Below are positions 1 to 9,132 of a stretch of 64,000 bases of DNA, one piece after another (position 1 is the stretch's first letter; each line of letters opens with the position of its first letter). Location: the NCBI GenBank assembly GCA_007922195.1, contig ML681963.1, positions 55,600,005 to 55,664,004 on the forward strand. The letters run 5' to 3'. Both the position numbers and the translations under genes were made by a program. The notes under the pieces are model-generated. The model was not told the origin of the DNA. It ran no database searches and saw only the letters and a program-made list of their open reading frames with translations. This DNA comes from Podocnemis expansa (lineage: Eukaryota > Chordata > Testudines > Podocnemididae).

Positions 1-185
1 CAGGTCGGTAGTGTGTTCGTCAACATCAGCTTGACGACTCATTGCTTTGTCCGTCCTTGCAGTTGAGATGCCATTTGAGTGTAGCTGTGCTGATGGTGGG
101 AAAATTTAAACTCCACCCACCATCCAAGGTATAGCTAGTAGTCACCTGAAACTGAACAATGCAAGCATTGCTCGAAGAAGAGCAG
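1..185 (+). repeat. DIRS-like element, inner side of one end (truncated by window edge)
   Basis: The stretch at about 85-185 is the reverse complement, with substitutions, of 18003-18080, which lies just inside the left terminal module of the DIRS-like element at 17706-22645. It is therefore the inner flank of a terminal module, and the rest of the element would lie left of the window. By comparison with the 17.7 kb copy, this would be the 3' end of a + strand element. Nothing coding is visible. Bases 1-85 are assigned only by position. Confidence 0.55.
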
Positions 186-483
186 TGGGTTACTTACTGG
201 TAACTGTCCTTCTTTGAGATGGGCTGCTTGCATACATTCAGGTCCTTCCCACTGTCCCTGCTACTCAGAGTTAGTGATAGAAGGGACTGTGGGGGACCAG
301 GGTTGGGGCCATCTATATGTAGTCGTGGGAGCGGCCAGAAGGGGCATTGGCTGCCGACCCTGCTCTGACAGGCTAGGGCTAAAAGTTTCCAACCAATCAT
401 GGGCTGCGGCATGTAAACACCTAAAACTGAATTTATTTGAGCAGCCCATCTCGAAGAAGGACAGTTACCAGTAAGTAACCCAC
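186..483. repeat. DIRS-like terminal module with near-perfect 45-bp inverted ends
   Basis: The sequence at 186-232 recurs as its reverse complement at 439-483 with very few differences, so the 298-bp module is bounded by an inverted repeat containing GTAACTGTCCTTCTT. The same module occurs at 17706-18002, and in diverged form at 23880-24300. There it borders DIRS-type coding remnants. In DIRS elements, inverted terminal repeats are accompanied by an internal complementary region, and this arrangement fits that. Confidence 0.65.
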
Positions 484-559
484 ATTTTGGTGCATGTCAT
501 TCCTGATCTGCACCCTTCCTAGGGGTCCAATCCTCCTACCTTGCACAACTCTACCAATA

Positions 560-1170
560 TGTTAGGGAAAAGTTAAGTTATAAGAATGTTGAGTGAAGCT
601 GATTGACAGGAGGCTGAAGTTGGCAGGGTGCCAGACTGGGTAGCATGCCAAGTAGCTAACTCTGCTCAGATACAGGGTGCCGTGTGCAAAATTAGTGCTC
701 GGTGCAGCAGCCAGAGAACAGCCATGTGGACAACACAGAGACAAGGTGGGAAAATGACAGCTTTGTGATTGATTGGGAGATTTTATTTAAGTGAGATACT
801 CCAGAGGAAGGGTGCTGTCCTTCTGAGTGGCAGCCAGTGCACCGTTTATTTGCGTGGGTGTTGGACCAAGAAAGAAGCCAGAAGAAATCCAGAAGACACA
901 CTGACATTGTGACCAGGAGGAGAAGAAGGCGGCAACACCCACATCATCACAGTCCCCACCACAGAAGATCAACTCTCTGACCTGAGAGAAGGCCAACCAT
1001 AGCTATTACTTCTGGGCCGGTTGGGTAGACCAACACGTGGAGGGAGGGAAGTTGGGGTTGGTGTTTAGTCTCATGTTTGATCTGTTTGTGAGTTTACAAT
1101 AAACAAAACTGTTGTTTTTACCAAGAGAGCAAATCACTTTTTGATTGATCTCTTGGTGACAGATCTGGCA
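560..1170 (+). repeat. Possible retroviral-type LTR and primer-binding-like site
   Basis: The stretch ends with a polyadenylation-like AATAAA near 1099 followed by TGGTGACAGATCTGG near 1155. The latter resembles the leucine-tRNA primer-binding site used by ERV-L-type elements. The 5' edge is uncertain, no TSD could be shown, and no gag frame follows. An ordinary unique sequence is equally possible. Confidence 0.25.
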
Positions 1171-1906
1171 GGGTCAAGAATTTGTTTTTAGCAAAATAGA
1201 GAGCAGCTTTTTGCTAACAAGTGCCCCTTGTTCCTGGCCTGAAATTCCAGATATAGTTCAAGTGCTGGCTCCCCTAGCACAGAGACTAGATACGTCAGGC
1301 CAAGTTCTCTGTTGGATTTGCAGTGTGAATCCTTGACAATAGACAAGGAACCCACACACATTTGAACTTGTGACCTGAACTAGGTTTTAGAGTGTGATTT
1401 CTCAGAAACAGAAGGCTGGTTTATTCATCTATTTCCTGAAATTGCTGCACAGTCAGAGTTCAGAAAATACTGTTAACTCCATTACATACCATAGATAAAT
1501 AATATCCCTGCAAGCTTATTGCCTGCAGAACTCATTGAAGCCAACAGTCAGTTGCATCCAAGAAAGCTTAGGACAACACATTTGATGGGTGATGAACGTC
1601 ATATGCATTATTTTGGCTAACATTGGTGCCCACATTCTCCATATACTTACACATGTTAACAAGCCATGACTAGCTCTTAGAGAGACAGGACCAAAGTGCA
1701 TGTGTTAATATTGCATTATCTCATGGAGAAACAGTGCTTCAGCTACTGCCAGGTCTCTTGGGCACCTCTCTTTATTCTTTGCAGAGACTGTGTAATTTAG
1801 TCAAGCGTTTCACACCTACTTGTTTGATTCTGCAAAACAAAAGTTTAATAAAATTTAATCTGACCAGAAATGTTGTTGTCACTCTGCATAAACATACCAC
1901 TGCAGT
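1171..1906. other. No recognisable feature
   Basis: Short frames only, no splice-bounded coding pattern, and no repeat I can name before the SINE that follows. Confidence 0.5.
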
Positions 1907-1993
1907 ACTAAAACAGCAGCCATGTTAATCTAGTTCAGCGAAACATGCAAGGAGTCCTGTGGCACATTTAAAGACTAGCAAATTTACTTATCA
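1907..1993 (+). repeat. tRNA-headed SINE, 3' truncated
   Basis: A degenerate head (GCAGCCATGTTAATCTAG) is followed by the first arm of the family, containing AAGGAGTCCTGTGGCAC and AAAGACTAGC. It is flanked by the 9-bp direct repeat CACTGCAGT at 1898-1906 and 1994-2002, which is a target-site duplication. Confidence 0.8.
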
Positions 1994-2002
1994 CACTGCA
2001 GT

Positions 2003-2828
2003 CCTATTTTCTTTGGTGTAGTCAGTTGGAACAACAATCTGTCCACTTCAGTTTTCTCTTAGCCATGGCTTGAAGTCTAAAATGCAGGCTTCTACCTCCA
2101 TCTGCTCAACCCAATGTTGTGGGGACCATTTCTAACTTGTTACCTAAGTTTGTCATGTTTTTAGTGTAACATACTGGCAATGTATGTATGTCTATCTGTC
2201 TGGTTGTCTTTCTCCTTCCAACTTCTGAGCCACTTGAGGAAAGCAAGCTGCTGCTGCCTGCAGACAGTTATTCTTTTAGCTTAAGCTGTGTTGTAGTGCA
2301 GAAAGAGCCAGGTTTCTATCATGTTAATGAGCCATGCAGAATTTGGGGCATCATTATTACATTACAAAGGAGCATAAAGGTATTAAATAAGGACTTTTTT
2401 CCCCTCGTCTAGAACTACAGGGAAAAAAAACATCCATTAGCCTGAAGTTAGGTCAATAATAAAAGCAGATGAAGTGGTAAAAAATCCCTGTCCAGGTTCC
2501 TTTTCCATCTTGGCTCATCTCCCCTCTTCTGTCCCAATCTACTTCACTGAGGCTCTGGGAAAGCCCTTTACCCAGATACCTGTTCCTGCTAATCCCTTTG
2601 TAGCACCACACCATGTCCAGCAGCAACACAGGGCATGAAGCAATCACAGGTCATATTTTTAAATGGCAACCCCCACTACAGTGCCATAAGGAGTCCAGAC
2701 CTGTCTCTTTCAGAAGTACATTTTTCAAAACGGCTGTGCAGGGCAGAAGAATCTAAGCCAGGTTCTGATCCCGTTGCTTATCTGCAGTAGCACTGATTTC
2801 AATAAGCCTATTTTATTTGTGAAGTGAT
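2003..2828. other. No gene recognised
   Basis: Only short unsupported frames are present. The segment at about 2755-2815 resembles old repeats with a 'gatcc...cacttca' composition common in reptile genomes, but it is too diverged to name. Confidence 0.45.
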
Positions 2829-3076
2829 GGCTTGTCTACACTTGAAACACATCACTGCAGCATAGGCGTTACCTACACTGACAGGAGGGAGCCATAAGTA
2901 CAGGTAATCCATCTCCCTGAGAGGCCCTAGAATCCGTGGAAGAATTCTTCTGTTGACCTACCACTGTTCATGGGGGGGGGGTTAAACTGGCTTAGTTATG
3001 TTGCTAAGGAGGGATGTGGATTTTTTCACACCCCTCACTGATACAGCTGGGTTGACCTAATTTTCTTGTGTAGCCA
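2829..3076. repeat. Probable MITE with CTTGTCTACAC-type ends
   Basis: The left end reads GGCTTGTCTACACTT. The right end, reversed and complemented, reads CTTGGCTACACAAG, giving a short imperfect terminal inverted repeat. A run of about ten G lies inside at about 2972. No clear TSD was found. The ends resemble those of the larger element at 38043-39168. Confidence 0.4.
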
Positions 3077-3644
3077 AGAACTAAGGGAGCATTCAAGACA
3101 TGTAAAGGGATCAGAGCCTGGGCCTCTTAGTGCAGCACATCAAGATTTTTTACTGTAATCACACAGACTCTTGTTTGTCAAAGCACCCAGCCTGCAAGTG
3201 AGCCCAGGCCACGGCACTTGGCATCAGCAATGTTTTAACACTTAACAAAAAATAACTGACTGGCCCCTGTTGCGGAAGGGTGGGCAGGTGCACATCTGTT
3301 TGTCCTGACACCACTGGAATAACAGGAAGTTCTGTAGTAACAATGATTCCCAAAGTCCTGGGAGAGTAAAATAAAATGTTTTATATGCAGCTGGGGAGGA
3401 GGCAGTAGGATCTTGAGAGAAGTCAGTTACTGGTTTTTTTATCTACAGAGAGGGAGAATGGGGGAACAGATACTGGACTGCCACACATATACCATAGTCT
3501 ATAGGCCACTCACACCCCATGGGTTTCTTATGAGCTCATGATACACAAGTACAAAGCTTTTGTGGTGGCCATTGTCCGCAGGGCGCTGACAGGTTGTGTG
3601 GGAGAACTCTATTCATGGTTTTCTTGTGTTGCTTTGTAGAGATA

Positions 3645-3845
3645 GCCAGGGCCGTAGGTTTCACATTACACCGATAGTGTGATTTGGGCAAACCACTTCA
3701 CTTCTCTGGGCTCTGTCCTGTCCTCTCTCCTCCCGCCCATGAAATGGGTTCAGTGATATTTGCCTACCACACAGGCTCTGAGAGGTCACTTATTAATTTA
3801 ATGAAGTGTTTTGGGATGCTCCTGTGAAAGATATTGAATGCATAC
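3645..3845 (+). repeat. MIR-type SINE remnant
   Basis: It has the order expected of the MIR core and tail: a 'tgggcaaaccacttcacttctctgggctc' type segment (split here by substitutions), then 'catgaaatggg', then a late 'gaagtgttttgggatgctcc'. It is diverged, as expected for an ancient amniote repeat. Confidence 0.55.
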
Positions 3846-4309
3846 TAATGACAGGTGCACTTATTAATCTCTCTGTGACAGCCCTTCACACTTACGCCTT
3901 GTCTGAGGAGCAAAGGCATTAGACCTCCTGCTCCCTACACGTAGCTCTTCTTCGGGACCCTGGAGGATCTGACCAGAGTCCAGAACACCAGCACCAATGA
4001 GATGGGTTGTTTCATGGAAAAGCCATTTACCAGGCTAGTTGGATAGGCTTGTAAAGTAGCTAAGCTCATAGTGATAAACAAGTCCCTGGACATAGCCATG
4101 GGATTTACATTTAGTCAAAGAGAAAGGAGAATGACAGACAAGAAGCATTTTTCCCCCACATAAAGCAAAGATACACATTATCCTTTCCTTACAGGCTTTG
4201 GAGTGGCAGCCTACTGCAGAAAACAGAAAGAAGCTCCAGAAGCAAAGATTAGTGACAGAGATTTTTTATTTTAGCTGCCAGGTTCAGGTGCCACACATAC
4301 TTCAGTCAC

Positions 4310-4530
4310 TGCATGGAAAGCCTGATCTCATGGAACTGAGAGGCAGGCAACCTGGGATCTGTTGCCACACCACAGCGTCTCATTAGGTGACCTTGGACAA
4401 GTCAATGCCTTGTTCTGTGCCTCAGTCTTCCTATCTTTAAAATGGGGAATACTGATATTTCAGCAGGGTGTTGGAAGGTTCAGTTCAGAAGTGACTGCAA
4501 AGTGCTTTGAGATCTGCTGGTGTACCAGGT
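4310..4530 (+). repeat. MIR-type SINE remnant
   Basis: This is a clearer MIR match. 'aggtgaccttggacaagtca' is followed by 'tctgtgcctcagtcttccta', then 'aaaatggggaatactgata', then 'caaagtgctttgag'. This is the standard MIR order on the + strand. Confidence 0.7.
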
Positions 4531-5590
4531 TGCATTCCATACAAGGTGTCCCAGAGAGCAGGACATTAATGTATCTGCGTTCCTGGCTGAGTCTAGAATA
4601 CAAAGGCCTTCGACTCTAACTGCAACAATTTCTTAGGAATGTTGGATCAAACAGGCCAGTTAGGAGAGTTAGATGGAAGCTCAGTATATGCTGGCCTAAT
4701 GTTGAACACTGGTACCCTTGATATGTTTGCTTTTATACCTGCAGGCATAATGACTTGTATATCTGACCCCTCCAATTATAGAGATAATTCAGGGGTGTTT
4801 TTCCATTGGCTTTTGTGCTTCTGCAGTCTGTGTGGGAATTAAACCAACCATTATTGCGTGATTCTTATGACTGCTAGGAACAGCATCCATTAAACATACA
4901 GAAACGAGCTGAGCTATTTTCTATTGACCAAATTGCTAATGTTCTGTGTGATACTTTCCAGGCATCTCTTGCAAACTAAGTCAAGATGGCAGTCTGTCAG
5001 AGCCCCCACTTCAAGCAGGACCAGCAAAGAGCCAACAGACTCTGCAAAGACTCCTCAGTGCTCATTGAGTTTAAATTAAATTTTTGCCTGATGAATAATA
5101 TTGAGAGGGAAATAACTAAATACAGGGCCACGTTCATTACAAATTAGAAAAAGTCATTCAACATACCTGTGTAGACAGGTACTGTTCTCTGTCTGTCAAT
5201 GTTTTTTCTGCACTTCATGTTACATATTCTGTTCATGATTAATAGTGAAAAATATCGGGGGCATGTGGATCCATAAAGCATGCATTCTGTAAGTGACAAA
5301 AAAGATTCTCTGGATTCAACATTTATTCTTAGGTTTTCAGCTTTTCAATGAATATGTGATCATTAAAAAATGTGATGAACATAAAAAAACTAAATGAATC
5401 CCTCGGATCCAAGGAGAACAAATCTCTAGATCTAACATTCTTAGCTGACCTGAAAAGATCTCCCCTCAGCCACTTGCCTGCCACCCATGTCCCAGAAGTG
5501 ACTATCTTTTAGAAGCTTTGTTGGAACAGAGTTTATAAAATACTTTGGGGCCCAGATATAAATGTAAATTGTTATTGTTATTCTCTCAGT
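4531..5590. other. No gene recognised
   Basis: AT-rich DNA with no splice-compatible coding block and no repeat I can identify with confidence. Confidence 0.45.
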
Positions 5591-5591
5591 A

Positions 5592-5650
5592 TATTCAGGT
5601 CTCGATCCTGCAAGTACTTAAGCACTTGTTTAACTTCAAGCCCACAAATT
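5592..5650. repeat. Left half of an old palindromic repeat split by a hAT insertion
   Basis: The sequence 'ctcgatcctgcaagtacttaagcac' (given here in part) is typical of an old dispersed reptile/bird palindromic repeat. Its continuation, 'ttgaactcagtgagcctgct', is at about 6514-6545. The two halves are separated by the element at 5651-6505 and its duplicated target CACAAATT. Confidence 0.5.
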
Positions 5651-6505
5651 CAGGGCTGCAACGAGGCCGGGGTGAATGGGGCAAAGCCCCAGGCACCAAA
5701 TTTTAGAGGGCTCCAGACCCTACCTGACCCCAAAGAGGAATGTGCCTTTTCAGAAGGCACATTCTTCTGGATGCCAGGTTGGGGCTGGAGGAGTTCAAAA
5801 TCTCCCACCTAGCCCCTAAGCATGATCAGGCGCATGCTGGGGGAGAGGGGGAAGCCTCTGGCCACTCCATTCGGCCAGGTAGAGCAGCTCCAGCCACCTG
5901 GGACCCGTGGCCAGGCCAGGAAAGGGGAAGGGCACGGATACCCTGGGGGGCACGGGACTGGACTGGAATGGGAGAGCCAGTGGCCAGGCAGGTGGGCGAG
6001 GACTCGGCTTGGCTGGTGGGAAGCCACCTTGGCAGCAGGGAAGGCAGCCACCTGGCCGAGACACTCGCATTGGCTGGCAGGGAAAGCACTCGCCTGGCAC
6101 CCAGCCCTGGGGACTCAAATGATCAACCAACAGGGAAACCGGCTTGGCCAGTGGGGAAGGCGCCTGCCCGACCAGGGGACTTGGCTTGGCCAGAGGGGAA
6201 GGCACCCACCTGGCCCTGGGGCTCAGATGACTGACCAGCGTGGAAACCAGCTTGGCCAGCGGGGAAGGCACCGCCCAGCCGGGGCACTTGGTTTGGCCAG
6301 CAAGAAGGGCACCCACCCGGCTCCAGGGACTTGGACCAGCTGATGGCAAAGGCAGCTTGGCCAGCACGGAAGGCATCCACCCGGCCAGGGGACTAGGGCC
6401 AGATCCATATTCCCCCTGCCAGGATGGATCCAGCCTGGGTTCTGGGTGGGGGACGTCTTTGGGGATGCTTGCCCCAGGCACCAGAAGACCTAGTTACGGT
6501 CCTGC
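5651..6505 (+). mobile_element. Non-autonomous hAT-type element, 855 bp, with GC-rich minisatellite core
   Basis: The ends form a terminal inverted repeat: left CAGGGCTGCAACGAGG, right (reverse complement) CAGGACCGTAACTAGG. It is flanked by a perfect 8-bp TSD, CACAAATT, at 5643-5650 and 6506-6513, which is the hallmark of hAT transposition. The core at about 5985-6400 is a degenerate tandem array of roughly 45-bp units containing CTTGGCCAG and GGGGAAGGC. A second, oppositely oriented copy lies at 62865-63558. Several 170-220-residue open frames run through the core on both strands. They are repetitive, unlike any family, and are judged non-coding. No transposase is present. Confidence 0.88.
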
Positions 6506-6550
6506 ACAAATTGCCCCTTGAACTCAGTGAGCCTGCTCGTGTTTTTGAAA

Positions 6551-6748
6551 AATAAACAAGGAGTCCTGTGCACTTAAAGACTAACAAATTTATCACGAGT
6601 TTTCATGGGAGAAAATCCCACTTCATCAGACATCTGACAAAATGGGATTCACCAAAGCCCATGCAATAAATAAATTTGTTAGTCTTTAAGTGCCACAGGA
6701 CTCCTTGCTTATTTTGCTGAACGAGACTAACACGGCTACCCCTTTGGA
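6551..6748 (-). repeat. tRNA-headed SINE with hairpin 3' half
   Basis: The head (reverse complement of GACTAACACGGCTACCCC) is on the right. To its left are two inverted arms: 'aaagactaacaaatttat' at about 6579 and its complement near 6675. The whole copy can fold into a long hairpin. It lies next to the split palindromic repeat and hAT element described for 5592-6505. Confidence 0.75.
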
Positions 6749-7061
6749 ATTTGGCAACATGTTCTTCAAGTTAATGATAACCTACTGAAGCCTGCATTTC
6801 CCACACATCCCGAACACCAAATCTCTTGCATGCTTCTGAGAAAATAAAGCCACACAAGGTGTTCTTCACAGTAGTCACCCTCCCAGCCTTCCAAAGCAAA
6901 GCCTACAGCAGATGAAACGAGCATGGGAAATATGGGGCTGATAGCCCATGTGATTCCTTTATAAAGAACTACCAGCCTGCAGTGACTAGTTTAAACCTAC
7001 AGAGACTAGGACATCTACAGGGAAAACTGAAATTGTGCCAGCAGTCCTATTGCTGGCATTC

Positions 7062-7125
7062 TTGAGTGCCACAGGACTACTTGCTTGTTTTGTTGAACAA
7101 GACTAACATGGCTATCCCTGTGGAA
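7062..7125 (-). repeat. tRNA-headed SINE fragment
   Basis: It holds only the head and the adjoining arm end: GTGCCACAGGACTACTTGC followed by GACTAACATGGCTATCCC. The copy is truncated beyond the arm. Confidence 0.65.
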
Positions 7126-7420
7126 CTCAGCAGATACAGTACAGGACAGTGAATATACAATTAGTGCCATCTTGGCGTGGTCTGGGAGTGGGGATCAGTG
7201 ACGGGTGGTTGGGTTTTATAGCAGTTATATCTTACTGAGTCTTTATCTTTCATGCTGCTTGAGGTCTTTGAGTGATGAGGCAAATTTGTGACATCTCTGA
7301 TACTGCTCTTTAATCGAGTGTCAGAACTTTCCTGCTGGGGCTTGGGTATCAGGATTGAGCATTGAGATACAGAGCTGTTTTGCTGCCTCATCCTGGCAGT
7401 CAAACCAGGTGAATCTCATT

Positions 7421-7781
7421 GGCTGTGTTCACACACAGGGATTATTTTGATACAAGTTGTGTCAAAACAAACTTGTATCAGAATAATGCCTTATTTTGAA
7501 ATAACTTAGTCCGAATTAACAAAAAGTTATTTCGAAATAAGGGAAAAGGCAGGAAACGAAATAGCAGGTTCACACTGTGAACCTGCTATTTCACTTCCGG
7601 AGGGGGCTGCAGGCACCCGCGGGCTTCAGCGCAGCCCAGCGCTGAACCTCGCGGGTGCCTGCAAAAGGGGGCTGCAGGCACCCCGTTGTTTCAAAAGAAC
7701 TGTGCGTCGTGTGAACAGCAGAATTCTTATTTCAAAACAACCTCTGTTGTTTCAAAATAAGAGTGCTGTGTGAACACAGCC
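7421..7781. mobile_element. Palindromic TTTCGAAA-rich MITE, 361 bp
   Basis: The terminal inverted repeat is GGCTGTGTTCACAC at both ends, flanked by the 3-bp duplication ATT at 7418-7420 and 7782-7784. The interior is rich in palindromic TTATTTCAAAA / TTGTTTCAAA motifs, plus a GC-rich inverted block near 7590-7690. Related copies are at 36400-36760 (opposite orientation) and 46983-47383. The 3-bp duplication would fit a PIF/Harbinger-type source, but the superfamily is an inference. No coding capacity. Confidence 0.8.
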
Positions 7782-8064
7782 ATTGATATCAATCCAAAAC
7801 AGATAAGGGTTTTTGGTGGGGATGCCAGGGGTTTTGTGGGCTTGTAGGGTGCAAGTCTAGAAAGAGACTGTGCAAGAGCAAATAGAAAGCTTTTAAAACA
7901 GCAAAGGAACCCCCACAAAGGGAGTCACTTGGGCCTTTTATCAATATGATAGAGACAGGGTGGGAAAGTCACTTGCTTTCAGGACCCCCTAAATGACCGG
8001 GACCCACAGTGGAAAGATGGGCAGCATCCTCCCAGAGCAACAGTCGTCCTCAGAGTGCCTGGTG

Positions 8065-8558
8065 CAGGACCATCCCTAGGAGGTGTGGGGCCCTGGATGA
8101 ATCACCCTCTGCAGGGCCCCTTTTCACCCCCTCCAGCAGTGGGGGGTGGGGTTGACTGGCCCAGCGGGGGGCAGGCCCCTGCTCTGGCCGTCCCCTGCTG
8201 TGGACTGGGCGAGCTTGCGGAAAGCCTGGTTCAACGCTGCAAGTCCACCCCCTCCCCACGTGTTCGGCTTTTGGCTCTGTGCCAGAGCAGTGGGGAGGAG
8301 GCAGGAGGCAGCGCGGCCAGGGGGCAGCGATACGGGCCTGGTGCTGCTTCCCGCCACCTCCCCACTGCTCCAGCACAGAGCCAAAAGCAGAGCGCGTGGG
8401 GAGGGAGCAGACCAGCAGTGCTGAATTGGGCCACAGCTTTTTGCCAGCTTGCTTGGTCCACGGCATGGCGGGGTACAGCAGTGCGGGCCCCCCAAGGCTC
8501 CCCAAAGCGCAGGACCCTGGGCAGCCACCCCGGTTGCCCTACCCTAAGGATGGCCCTG
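8065..8558. mobile_element. Non-autonomous hAT-type element with GC-rich hairpin core, 494 bp
   Basis: The left end CAGGACCATCCCTAGG and the reverse-complemented right end CAGGGCCATCCTTAGG form the inverted repeat. Flanks GCCTGGTG (8057-8064) and GGCTGGTG (8559-8566) match at 7 of 8 positions, fitting a hAT TSD. Inside, about 8235-8410 is itself a large inverted repeat: 'ttttggctctgtgcc' and its complement, each beside a CCCCAC-rich stretch. This explains the mirror-image open frames on the two strands. Those frames are not genes. Confidence 0.8.
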
Positions 8559-8954
8559 GGCTGGTGGGATCACTAAGTGAAATGTTTGATGTTCCTATTG
8601 AGTAGTAACAGGCTCCAGGGAGCAATGAACTGACTATTTATTACTAGGCTGAAAGTCTAGATTTGGGATTCTCAGCTTGTCTGAGCAGAACCATTTTACA
8701 ACATTAATGCACTCCTTGGCTGCTCATGCTGCAAAGTAATTCTGTATATCATTCTTCTCACTTGCATGTGTCCGTTCTTCTCCCTAGCGTCCCTGGAAAT
8801 GAGAACAAAGCTCAGATGCCTCCCTGCAGACAGCAAGCCAGGAGATATGTCATCTTTTCTCTTCTCTAGAGCATCTTTGTGCAACAATTCCTTCTGAAAC
8901 AAATTGAGGTAGGGGGAAACCCCTGCAGCAACTCACCTAGGGGAAGGTTTAAAG

Positions 8955-9124
8955 CAGGGGTCTCAAACTTGCAGCCCCTAAAGTTATTTCTTTCAGCCCA
9001 CAATGGCACTATAGTTATCAATATTCAAAATAGCGTTATATGAAAAGGTTTCAGTGGTGTGGCCCTTCGGCTACCATACTAGTCCTCATGCGGCCCTCAT
9101 GGTGATTTGAGCTTGAGACCCCTG
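8955..9124. mobile_element. hAT MITE, 170 bp
   Basis: The terminal inverted repeat is CAGGGGTCTCAA, flanked by a perfect 8-bp TSD, GTTTAAAG, at 8947-8954 and 9125-9132. Internal 'gcggccctcatggtgat' is typical of Charlie/hAT-derived MITEs. No coding content. Confidence 0.9.
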
Positions 9125-9132
9125 GTTTAAAG

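Noticed and set aside
5740..6521. Overlapping open frames of 173 and 221 residues on both strands
   Set aside because: They run through the tandem GC-rich core of a hAT-type element, are repetitive (KAPTWPWG-like units) and match no family. The open frames come from the repeat length and composition.
8050..8605. Mirror-image open frames of 130-173 residues on both strands
   Set aside because: The core is an inverted repeat, so each strand reads alike. The ends and TSD show a transposon, not a gene.
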